DNA from: an uncultured Burkholderiales bacterium
Lineage (GTDB): Bacteria > Pseudomonadota > Gammaproteobacteria > Burkholderiales > Burkholderiaceae
Direction: 5' to 3'
DNA: 64,000 bases
NCBI GenBank assembly: GCA_946480465.1
Contig: CAMLJY010000007.1
Span: 1-64,000 of the forward strand
Position 1 is the first letter of the stretch. Every line of letters begins with the position of its first letter. A program made the position numbers and the translations under genes. The notes beneath the pieces are model-generated. The model ran no database searches. It saw only the letters and a program-made list of their open reading frames with translations, and was not told the origin of the DNA. Shown here one piece after another: positions 18,179 to 25,367 of this stretch.

Positions 18179-18206
18179 TCCCTATCCCCGCTTACGCGGG
18201 GCATTG
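18179..18206 (-). repeat. Degenerate CRISPR repeat psiR2
   Basis: Nineteen of 28 positions match the array repeat. On the minus strand the stem CCCCGC/GCGGGG is fully kept and the loop is GTAA, still a GNRA loop (array loop GCGA). The bases after the hairpin (ATAGGGA) no longer match the handle ATGGACC. This fits the downstream repeat of a crRNA-like unit, where only the Cas6e-bound hairpin matters. Confidence 0.8.
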
Positions 18207-18225
18207 CCCACCCAGCTGCCTGTCC

Positions 18226-18253
18226 GGTCCATCTCCGATCACTCGGAGAAAAT
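18226..18253 (-). repeat. Degenerate CRISPR repeat psiR1 with compensatory stem changes
   Basis: On the minus strand this reads ATTTT, then stem CTCCGA, loop GTGA, stem TCGGAG, then ATGGACC. Compared with the array stem CCCCGC/GCGGGG, two base pairs have changed on both sides (C:G to T:A and C:G to A:T), so pairing is intact. The loop stays GNRA and the 5'-handle sequence ATGGACC is identical to the array. Paired changes point to selection on the RNA fold rather than decay. Confidence 0.85.
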
Positions 18254-18262
18254 GTTCAACTA

Positions 18263-18290
18263 TAGACAGCTTGGTGGCAGCGACTATACA
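18263..18290 (+). promoter_or_regulatory. Putative sigma-70 promoter for the small membrane ORF
   Basis: TAGACA (18263-18268, five of six matches to TTGACA), a 16-bp spacer and TATACA (18285-18290) face the small ORF at 18369, predicting a start near 18297. The -35 box overlaps the best match to the pseudo-spacer (GACAG at 18265-18269) and the whole promoter overlaps the divergent minus-strand promoter. Confidence 0.5.
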
Positions 18291-18310
18291 TTTCGGGTGT
18301 GCTCCGTCAA
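18283..18310 (-). promoter_or_regulatory. Putative sigma-70 promoter for the crRNA-like RNA and cas8e operon
   Basis: On the minus strand TTGACG (18310-18305), a 16-bp spacer and TATAGT (18288-18283) form a good sigma-70 promoter with a predicted start near 18276, about 22 nt before psiR1. It would transcribe the mini-CRISPR and then cas8e. Its -10 box shares bases with the -10 box of the plus-strand promoter, so the two should compete. Confidence 0.55.
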
Positions 18311-18368
18311 GGACTTGTGCTTAACGAAGCGCGTCGAGCCCGACCTGGGCTGCGAAGGAGTAGTCCAC

Positions 18369-18503
18369 GTGCCACCCATCCCTTCGATCTCGGACCTCAT
18401 AGCTCTCCTACGGGCGCTTGATGAGCATCCCTTTGCTTCCCTGACTGTTGTGGTTCTGGCCGCGCTAGCCATCAAGGGAGTCAAGGCGTGGCGGCGGCCT
18501 TAA
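18369..18503 (+). CDS. Small membrane peptide, candidate CRISPR-regulated toxin
   Basis: A GTG start at 18369 follows AAGGAG (18355-18360) at an 8-nt spacing, the best ribosome binding site in the area. The 44-residue product has an amphipathic N-terminal half (ISDLIALLRALDEHP), one membrane segment (FASLTVVVLAALAI) and a basic, tryptophan-containing tail (KGVKAWRRP), the shape of small membrane toxins such as Ldr or TisB. It is convergent with cas3 and overlaps its last 23 bp. No homologue is recognised. The toxin role is inferred from shape and from the neighbouring crRNA-like element. Confidence 0.45.
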   Translation: MPPIPSISDLIALLRALDEHPFASLTVVVLAALAIKGVKAWRRP

Positions 18504-21210
18504 CCACCCTAAGTCCAAGGCGGTCGTAGGTGAAGTCGCGGCCGCGTACCTTGAACGTCAGTCCTTCCTGATCCTCGCGTAGATCGTCGATCGCCGGCAT
18601 CTCCGGAGCGTCGTCCTTGCGGGGTGGCAGCATCCAGGCGGGTATCGTCAGCCGGTCCACTTGAGCCCCGAAGGGGGAGTCCCAGGCCTCGGGCAACATC
18701 AGCTCCATGCCGTCGAGTCCCAGTCGCGTCCGGGCTTCAATGTCCAGTTCGCCGCGGCCGGCTTCAGCCCACGGTTTGTCCCAGTCGACGCTTGCGAAGG
18801 CGGCCTGCACACCCTGCGCACCGAACATGCCCTGCAGCGCCATGTGATGGGCCTTCCAGGGCTCCCCCAGTCGCTCGGCAAGCGCCGCCAAAGACCCGCA
18901 AGCCCGCTCGACCAGCGCCCGGTTGTGGGAAGGAATCTGAAGGGTTGGAAAGCGCTCCTGATCTTCCAGCGCCGACAGCGTGGCCTCCACGCACAGCAGG
19001 TCGGGGTAGGCGCTGCGGGCGCCCAGCCCGAGCCCGCGTGACTTGCCGGACTGCATCAACAGCGACAGGTCCCGGTCGGGCGGAACGAGGATGACACATC
19101 GCGCCGTCCGATGGTCACCGCTGCGATGTGCGTTGCGTTCGCGGTGGCGGTGCAACCGCCCAAGTCGTTGCAGAAGGACATCCATCGGCGCCAGGTCGGT
19201 GATCATGAAGTCGGCGTCGCAGTCCACCGAGATCTCTACTGTCTGCGTGGCGCAGAGGATGCAAGGTGTCGTTGCCCTCGCTGCGGTCTTCCCAAAGCGC
19301 TCACCGACTTCGAGGTCCAGCAGGCGCCGATCGGGCAGTGCGTAGCGACCATGGTGTGGAGCGGGCACTTGACGACAACGGAAGAGGGCAGGGTGATCGA
19401 TCCCCAGCTGCGCTTCGATCGCCCGCTGCGTTGCGACAGCCTGCCGAACGGTGTTGCGCAGCACGAGCACGCGCGCCCCTGCAAGGGCCGCTTCGACCGC
19501 CAGCGCGGCCACTTTGTCCGGCTCGCGCATCCACGGCATGATCGAGTGGTGAATCGTCTTGTCCGCGCCACTGGAACCGATCCAGGGCGCCTGCCCAGGC
19601 GATGAGATGCGCGGGTAGTCGCACTGCGCTTCCACACGCGCTGTGGCTGCGGGCTCCAGGACGACCTCCGGCGATGCGGCGCCTCGACGCGACGAGGGCC
19701 GCAGCAACTCGCCGTCGCGCATGTCGGCTGTCAACGTGGCGGACAGCAGCAGCGCGTGCCCGCCGGCCGCCACGTGGCGCTTCAAGGCCATCCGCAGCAG
19801 CGTGCGCATGTAGCGGTCCGATGCATGCACCTCGTCTACGACGACCAGTGCGCGAAGCGACACCGTGGCACGCAGGTGCGCGTGCCGTGTCCTCAGCGCG
19901 GTCAGCAAGAACTGGTCGACGGTGCCGGTGGCCGCTGCGGCGGCGAAGTAGCGCTTGCTGTTCTCGGCTGCCCAGTAGATCGAGGTGTCATCCGGTGCGT
20001 CGGGCCAGAGCACCGAAAACGGCGCAAGGCAGCGGCCATCGGCGCCGTTCGCCCGCAGGTACCCCGGTACCGCCAGAACGCTGTTCAGGCGCAGGCCTTG
20101 CTCGGGGAACAGGGCCTTCAAAAACGTCTCGACCCGCTGGTTCAGGCTGGTGGCTGCCACGCGCGTGGGCAGTAGGAAGCACAGCGCATCAACCTCGCCA
20201 GCCTCGAACAGGGTCTTGAATCGCCACAGCGCCGCTTCCGTCTTGCCGCTGCCGGTTTCCGCTTCGAGCACGGTAGGGCTGCTGCGCGTCCGCTCGGCGG
20301 TGTTGCGCTGCATGTCGTTCGCGTAGAACGGAAACACGTCCTCGAATCGCGGCGAGCGACGCTGGAGATCGGAACGAATGTCTTCGACGTCGATCCGCAT
20401 GCGGCGCAACACATCGCGGGCGCGCGCCTCGGCGATCGGCCAGCGGTTTTCATCGTCGGGCCCGAGGTCGTAGGGGAAGTACAGCCCTTCCTTGTCCGCG
20501 TTCGATCCAATCCAGTCGGCCAGCGAGACCAGGCCTGCGAAGGCATGCACCAGGGCGGATGTGGGCACGGGGCTTGGCGTGGGGTCCTTGAAGGCGGCGG
20601 GCCAGAGTTCGCGGGCGACGCTGCCAAGACGCCTCAGTCCATCCAGCGGAACGTAGCCGTCGATCTCGATAAGCCAGGTCGTGAAAACGCCGCTGGCACC
20701 GCGGAGTTCGTCGAGCGTCAGCGGCTCGCCGTGGTGTGATACCGCCGCAAGCCACAACTCGAGCAGCCCGTCGTGTGTTTCGGGGTCATCGCCGGCCCAC
20801 TGCCAGAAGATGTCGGTACCGAGTGCATCCCGATGGGCGGTGTACAGCCGGTCATCGCCAGAAAGTGGTGCAACGGTGCGCGTGTGCCCTGACTGCATCG
20901 AATCGGCGTTCGTCCGGCGTTGCCAGTCCTGCCGCACGGACTCAGGCAGCGCCTTCGCGTAGAAGCCGGCACCGGCCTTTCCGACGTCGTGCCAGAAGGC
21001 GAGCACCGTCAGCCGATCAATATCAAGCGCTTGGAGCGGCCTTCCCGCCAGGCGGTCGAAGCGCTTGCGCCAGGTGGGGAGCCCGAGCAGCGCGCGAGTG
21101 ACGGCGGCCACGTCGATGCAGTGCGCAACCAGCGACAGCCGGGGTGCAGTCGCCGGGTCAGGATGCGAGCGGTCTAGCTTTCCCCAAGGCTCTTGCATGG
21201 CCTGCTTCAT
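18481..21210 (-). CDS. cas3: CRISPR-associated helicase/nuclease Cas3
   Basis: This 909-residue Cas3 has an N-terminal HD nuclease domain with His30 (SLVAHCIDV) and the His74-Asp75 pair (FWHDVGK). An SF2 helicase follows: Walker A ETGSGKTE at about 318-325, DEVH at about 459-462, LLSATLT, and LQRLGRLHRHR as motif VI. Cascade recruits it to unwind and degrade target DNA. The domain order and length match type I-E Cas3. It lies upstream of the rest of the operon, separated by 311 bp holding the mini-CRISPR and small ORF, and must have its own terminator or read through them. Confidence 0.96.
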   Translation of the reverse strand: MKQAMQEPWGKLDRSHPDPATAPRLSLVAHCIDVAAVTRALLGLPTWRKRFDRLAGRPLQALDIDRLTVLAFWHDVGKAGAGFYAKALPESVRQDWQRRTNADSMQSGHTRTVAPLSGDDRLYTAHRDALGTDIFWQWAGDDPETHDGLLELWLAAVSHHGEPLTLDELRGASGVFTTWLIEIDGYVPLDGLRRLGSVARELWPAAFKDPTPSPVPTSALVHAFAGLVSLADWIGSNADKEGLYFPYDLGPDDENRWPIAEARARDVLRRMRIDVEDIRSDLQRRSPRFEDVFPFYANDMQRNTAERTRSSPTVLEAETGSGKTEAALWRFKTLFEAGEVDALCFLLPTRVAATSLNQRVETFLKALFPEQGLRLNSVLAVPGYLRANGADGRCLAPFSVLWPDAPDDTSIYWAAENSKRYFAAAAATGTVDQFLLTALRTRHAHLRATVSLRALVVVDEVHASDRYMRTLLRMALKRHVAAGGHALLLSATLTADMRDGELLRPSSRRGAASPEVVLEPAATARVEAQCDYPRISSPGQAPWIGSSGADKTIHHSIMPWMREPDKVAALAVEAALAGARVLVLRNTVRQAVATQRAIEAQLGIDHPALFRCRQVPAPHHGRYALPDRRLLDLEVGERFGKTAARATTPCILCATQTVEISVDCDADFMITDLAPMDVLLQRLGRLHRHRERNAHRSGDHRTARCVILVPPDRDLSLLMQSGKSRGLGLGARSAYPDLLCVEATLSALEDQERFPTLQIPSHNRALVERACGSLAALAERLGEPWKAHHMALQGMFGAQGVQAAFASVDWDKPWAEAGRGELDIEARTRLGLDGMELMLPEAWDSPFGAQVDRLTIPAWMLPPRKDDAPEMPAIDDLREDQEGLTFKVRGRDFTYDRLGLRVVKAAATP

Positions 21211-21573
21211 GTGTGCCCGTGGATAGGGATCGTCGGCGGATGCTAGTGCAGGCGCGATTGCTTGAGGCCTTCCGATGGACCGTGAATTTTTCGCTGGCCG
21301 GCGTTCTCTTCGCTAGCCCTGGAGGCGACTGGCCGTTGCCGATGATTCGGGCCGTGGAAGTGCCACTGCAAGCAACTTGATTGTGACGTGACAATCGTCG
21401 TGCCGGAGCAGATCCGGTGCTGACCGGTTCCGGGCGCTGCGTAACCGAGTAGCAGTGCGTGCACCTCCTGCCCGAGCACTGGCCAGGCGGACGCCGGCCG
21501 ACGTTGGACGCCGTAGGAGCCGTGGGAGCCTAAGAACTGCCCACCACGCCTCCGGCTGCGCATCCAGCTCAGT
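21211..21573. other. Intergenic region upstream of cas3
   Basis: I see no credible gene in these 363 bp. It must contain the cas3 promoter (minus strand). The only clear element is an interrupted palindrome GATTGTGACGTGACAATC at 21379-21396, with perfect 6-bp arms, resembling a CRP/FNR-like or other dimeric regulator site about 170 bp before cas3. A long open frame on the minus strand (21243-21758) has no recognisable domain and overlaps the next gene, so I do not call it. Confidence 0.4.
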
Positions 21574-22821
21574 TCATGGTGCCGGTCCGCACTCGCGGTC
21601 CAACCAGTCCTTCGTTGCTGCACCGGCCGAAGAGCGATCGAGATACGACAGCGCAGAGGCCAAGCCTGCAACTCCCGCGTTCGTTGTGGTCGCAGAGCCG
21701 GCTGCTGCGGGTGCCGCGGCCACGGATGCGGCGGACTTCGGCGCTTCTGGCAGCTCAAGCCGTGGCCACGAGACGACTTCCCCTTTCGGGATCGGGATCG
21801 CCGGGAGGGGCTTGTTTGTCGGCCATCTGCCTCCCGAGCCCGTGGCGGAGAACTGGATCAGCCATGGGTTGCCGACCCTCGACTTCAGGATCACGGGACA
21901 GACGAGAGCTGTCGATTCTCCAGAAGCGACGCGACACACGGGCCGTCCCGGCATAGCCTTGTTGAGGATATCGCACCCGTTGGCAGTTACGACGATCCGT
22001 ACGGGAACTTCGCCCAGACCAAGGGCGCGAACTGCGGCCCGCGGAATTGCGGCGTAGCCGCCTGTCAGTGTGACGAGAGCGCCTAGGCTGGCACAAGCCA
22101 TCATCACGGCGGCTCTTGAGCGGTCGTGTGCAGCGGTGCGTGCCAGAAAGACGTTCGTACCGGAGCAGAAGAAGACCCATGCTGCGAGCGCTGCGATGGC
22201 CGACCACTTGGCGTCCGAGCCCGGATAAATCTTGAACAGCAGGACCATCGAGAGGCTGGCACAAAAGGTCCAGAACCCCGACAGCAGCGTCAGCTTGATC
22301 CACAGCTGGACTGCGGCCCCGGCCTGTTTGAAGCGTCCAACGTGCACAAAGGGATCTCGATGACCACGCCGACCAAAGGCCACCGCCAGGATGGCACAGA
22401 CAGCGGACACGCCAAGAAGCGCCGCCGGCCACCAGGAAACGGAGATCGGCTCCACGTCTCCTGCAACCTTGACGCTGAGCAGCAGGAACAGCACCCAGCC
22501 GGGCAGCGTTGAGAGCAGCAGGGTGCGCCGCGACCGCAGCAGGTCCTGGTCGGGGTCGGGCGCACCGTAGATCAGGCCCGGGGTGACCGAGGGAAACACG
22601 ACCACGGATGCGACGAGCAGGCCGATCAGTGCAACGGCTGCGAGAATGGAGGTGGCGTCGCCCAGGCTCACTTCCGGCATGGCGCCGGCATGCACGAAGA
22701 ACGCCAGTAGAACGAGCCCGCCGATGGTGAGTAGGGTGAGACTGGCTGTCTTGAAGGGGCTCTTCGTTGCTGCGGCGAACCACCATGGCTTTTCGCCGTT
22801 TGCGGCGTTCTCTACACTCAT
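21574..22821 (-). CDS. Multi-pass membrane protein of unknown function
   Basis: The 415-residue protein begins MSVENAANGEK after a strong AGGAGGG ribosome binding site. It has about eight hydrophobic segments in the first 260 residues (for example SLTLLTIGGLVLLAFFVHAG, LLSTLPGWVLFLLL and ALLGVSAVCAILAVAF), then a soluble C-terminal part of about 150 residues containing two or three cysteines (NGCDIL, GRPVCRV, LVCPV). This part is probably periplasmic and possibly disulfide-bonded. An Ala-rich linker comes near the end. I do not recognise a family. It faces the same way as cas3 and lies directly upstream of it, but nothing ties it to CRISPR function. Confidence 0.75.
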   Translation of the reverse strand: MSVENAANGEKPWWFAAATKSPFKTASLTLLTIGGLVLLAFFVHAGAMPEVSLGDATSILAAVALIGLLVASVVVFPSVTPGLIYGAPDPDQDLLRSRRTLLLSTLPGWVLFLLLSVKVAGDVEPISVSWWPAALLGVSAVCAILAVAFGRRGHRDPFVHVGRFKQAGAAVQLWIKLTLLSGFWTFCASLSMVLLFKIYPGSDAKWSAIAALAAWVFFCSGTNVFLARTAAHDRSRAAVMMACASLGALVTLTGGYAAIPRAAVRALGLGEVPVRIVVTANGCDILNKAMPGRPVCRVASGESTALVCPVILKSRVGNPWLIQFSATGSGGRWPTNKPLPAIPIPKGEVVSWPRLELPEAPKSAASVAAAPAAAGSATTTNAGVAGLASALSYLDRSSAGAATKDWLDRECGPAP

Positions 22822-23999
22822 CTGTCATCTCCCTCCTGGACGTGTTGATAATGAATAACGCTTATAAGTAGCGGCCTGAACTGCGACGATACCTTCCGAT
22901 CGGCTTCCTGTCGGGAGGTACGTCATCAGCGTTGATGAGCGGGTGATAAAATTCTCAAGCGGCACCCAGCACCGCTGGTGCCGAACACCCATTCGCTGTA
23001 GCGCTCAGCGGACGCAAATGGCTCCATTCCGGCCGGAAACTCGGAGCGTTTCAGCGGCTGGTCTTCAGCCAAGCTGTAGATGCCGGCTATCTACCGGTGC
23101 CATTGCGCGCGGCGCCGCAGGCGGCCTGGCCCGTCAGCGGGTCGACGGGGATGCGGCGCAGTGCCAGCGCCTGAAGGGCAAGCGCGGATCCTTCTGCAGG
23201 TCCTTGAGGTCTGACGGACAGGGTTGATGCCTCTGCCCGTGGGACCTTGACAGACGTGTGGCTCGACAGGCCACCCGACGGGCGGCTTAGGGGGCTCGGC
23301 GATGTAGCATGCGCCCGATCTGTCGCGGCTCAAACGTGACTATCGACAGGACGATTTCTGTCACTTCTCATGTGACGATGCGTACCTCGCAGAGGCAGGC
23401 AACTAACGTCTGGTCCCTACCGCGAGCTCGACGGACCGGATCCGCGCCCGCGCCACTTGCGATGTTCAAGCTCGTTGCTTGGGAACGGGCTCAGGCTCGG
23501 TCGTCCAGCGAACCGGGGTTAGTTCAGAATCCCTAGGGGACGCCAGTGTTACAAGTTAAGTCGTTGATCTGTAAGGAGAAACGGCTTAACTGACTGGTCA
23601 TAAGTTACAGTAGATGATAAATCTGCATAGAGCATCCAGACGGCACCTTCGGGTGCCGTTTGCGTTTAGTGCAGGCCGGGCCAAAGGCCTGTCGACCACA
23701 TCCCGGTCCCGCAGGCGGCTTGTCCCCTTCATGGCGACAACAGCCGGGGGCGGCTGCTCACATACTCGGACATCGTTCCGGAGAGATCCTCAAGGCGCGA
23801 GTCGGACTGCATCACCTGCGAAGCGCGCGGGGCGATAGCGTCCAATAGACGCGTCATCAGTTTGGTCTCTCCACGGCGATATCGCGAGAAGAAGAGTTAT
23901 CGTGGCGACGTCGTGGGAGCAGCAGTTTCGGCAGCGTCGTAGGCCACACGCTCGCCGGTGGACTTGACCCGCCGAGCCCGAAGACGGTTCTCTGAGCTA
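22822..23999. other. About 1.2 kb without a recognisable gene
   Basis: All frames here are short and lack known domains. Base composition is more even than in the neighbouring genes (for example around 23540-23640), as in decayed or acquired DNA. The only firm structure is the terminator hairpin at 23640-23659. I looked for tRNA-like clover leaves and TPsiC-type motifs and found none. Confidence 0.4.
23640..23659. terminator. UUCG-loop intrinsic terminator
   Basis: ACGGCACC / GGTGCCGT form an 8-bp stem closed by a TTCG tetraloop, followed by TTGCGTTT. This is a classic stable terminator. It stands alone in a gene-poor stretch. A plus-strand transcript ending here would have to be a short untranslated RNA or a relic of a lost gene. 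Confidence 0.7.
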
Positions 24000-24375
24000 A
24001 GGCTTTCTGAGACGCTCCGCGGTGAGACGTGCCACATCGCGCACCCATGGCTGCTGTGCCCAAAGCGCTTGCGCGAATGCGTCAATGCGATCGCGGTGTG
24101 TCAGGGTCAGCCAATCACATCGAGGCCTTCGAGGAAAATCGGCGGTGCCGCGGAGACAGCGTGAAGCTCGCCGCGCCACACTGAACGGTCATCGTCTCAA
24201 CATCGATGCGTATATTGGCGCCGGGCTGTTGGTCTGCCGTGCGCATCAGGGCAACCTTGGTCCTCGGGCAGAGCCATCAGCAGCAGCCGGTTGTTCATCG
24301 CGTTGGAGCAAAAGATCTCTGCGAAGCTCGGGGCGATGACGGCCTGGTAGCCACATTTGATGCAGCGGCAATAGC
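24000..24375 (-). pseudogene. leuD: leuD-like (aconitase-family dehydratase small subunit) remnant
   Basis: Three frame pieces on the minus strand together resemble the small subunit of 3-isopropylmalate or methylmalate-type dehydratase. The first is CIKCGYQAVIAPSFAEIF with SNAMNNRLLLMALPE, the second PGANIRIDVETMTV, and then IFLEGLDVIG changing frame to LTLTHRDRIDAFAQAL. The N-terminal third is missing, having been cut near the reductase gene end, and at least two frameshifts are present. No large-subunit gene is in the window. Confidence 0.65.
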
Positions 24376-24414
24376 GCGCGGCCCGTTGGGCCTCCGGCTT
24401 GTCGTCCCGGCATC

Positions 24415-25362
24415 TCACACGTCCAGCACAAGCCGCGGTGACAGCGCGCGCGAGCAGCACGGCGTTACCAGCCGGTTGGACGCGCGCTCTTCGGGCGTGA
24501 GGCATTCGTCGCGGTGGTCGGGCTGGCCTTCGAGCACGCCGGTGATGCAGGTGCCGCACACGCCCTGCTCGCACGACAGCGGCAGCACCACGCCCTGTGC
24601 CAGCAGGCACTGCGCCATGCTGCGGCCGGGCGGCACGTCCACCGTCACGCCGCTGCGCGCGGCGTGCACGCTGAAGGCGGCGCCGGCGCTGTCCACCTGT
24701 GCACTGAAGTGCTCGACGTGCACCTGCCCACCCGCCCAGCCCAGGCGGGTGGCCTCGCCCGTCACGTGGGCCATGAAGCCGGCGGGGCCGCAGGCGTACA
24801 GGTGGCGGCCCGCGGCGGGGCCGGCCAGCACCGTGGCGGCGTCGAAGCGCTGGACCGCCGCGCCGTCGTCCAGGTGCAAGTGCACCTGGCGCGCAAAAGG
24901 CGCGTCCCTCAACAGTCGCCGGAAGGCCGTGCGCGCCAGCGTGCGGCTGCAGTAGTGCAGCTCGAACGAGGCGCCCAGCGCATGCAGCCGCCAGGCCATC
25001 GCCATCAGTGGCGTGATGCCGATGCCGCCGGCGCACAGCACCGAATGCCGGGCCTCCTCGTTGAGCCGGAAGTTGTTGCGCGGCGCGCCCAGCGTGACCG
25101 TGCGGCCGACGTCGAAGCCGGCGTGGATGCCGCTGGAGCCGCCGCGCGAGGCTGGCTCGCGCAGCACGCCCAGCTGGTAGCGGCCTCGTTCACGCGGGTC
25201 GTTGCACAGCGAGTAGGGCCGCACCAGGCCGGGCGCCACGTGCACGTCCACATGGGCGCCGGCCTCGAAGGGCGGCAGCGGCGCCGCGCCCGCCGATTCG
25301 AGCTGCAGCGAGACGATGCCTTCGGCCTCCTCGCGCCGGTTGATGATGCGCGCCTGCAGCAT
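24415..25362 (-). CDS. Vanillate-demethylase-type ferredoxin reductase subunit
   Basis: The 315-residue protein starts MLQARIINRREEAEG and has the three parts of phthalate-dioxygenase-reductase family proteins. They are a flavin-binding barrel (RPYSLCNDPRERGRYQLGV), an NAD-binding domain (CAGGIGITPLMAMAWRL and YACGPAGFM), and a C-terminal plant-type 2Fe-2S domain (CEQGVCGTCITGVLEG with a last cysteine after CLTPEERAS...TPCC). It passes electrons from NAD(P)H to the Rieske oxygenase encoded 5 bp upstream. VanB-like proteins have this size and order. Confidence 0.88.
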   Translation of the reverse strand: MLQARIINRREEAEGIVSLQLESAGAAPLPPFEAGAHVDVHVAPGLVRPYSLCNDPRERGRYQLGVLREPASRGGSSGIHAGFDVGRTVTLGAPRNNFRLNEEARHSVLCAGGIGITPLMAMAWRLHALGASFELHYCSRTLARTAFRRLLRDAPFARQVHLHLDDGAAVQRFDAATVLAGPAAGRHLYACGPAGFMAHVTGEATRLGWAGGQVHVEHFSAQVDSAGAAFSVHAARSGVTVDVPPGRSMAQCLLAQGVVLPLSCEQGVCGTCITGVLEGQPDHRDECLTPEERASNRLVTPCCSRALSPRLVLDV

Positions 25363-25367
25363 GGCGC

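Larger units (their letters stand above)
18179..18253 (-). ncRNA. Putative crRNA-like RNA (CreA/CreR type mini-CRISPR)
   Basis: Two degenerate repeats flank a 19-nt pseudo-spacer (18207-18225; minus strand GGACAGGCAGCTGGGTGGG). The upstream repeat keeps an exact ATGGACC handle and both keep a Cas6e-type hairpin, so the unit should yield a short guide RNA loaded into Cascade. Known CreA and CreR RNAs of type I systems have this layout, with divergent repeats and short spacers that pair only partly with a nearby promoter and repress it without cleavage. Here the guide matches part of the promoter region at 18265-18282. Whether it represses a toxin gene, the cas8e operon or both cannot be decided from sequence. 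Confidence 0.65.

Noticed and set aside
18114..18368. 5' extension of the small membrane ORF upstream to 18114 or to ATG 18252
   Set aside because: The extension runs through the crRNA-like element and the predicted promoter on the opposite strand and has no ribosome binding site; the GTG at 18369 has an ideal one and lies downstream of the predicted transcript start.
21243..21758. 171-codon minus-strand frame between cas3 and the membrane protein gene
   Set aside because: No domain, atypical composition, and overlap of about 185 bp with the membrane protein gene on the same strand.
23500..23660. Possible tRNA or tmRNA end suggested by CCA-like triplets and a terminator
   Set aside because: No clover leaf, no TPsiC arm consensus and no tag-peptide reading frame could be built.
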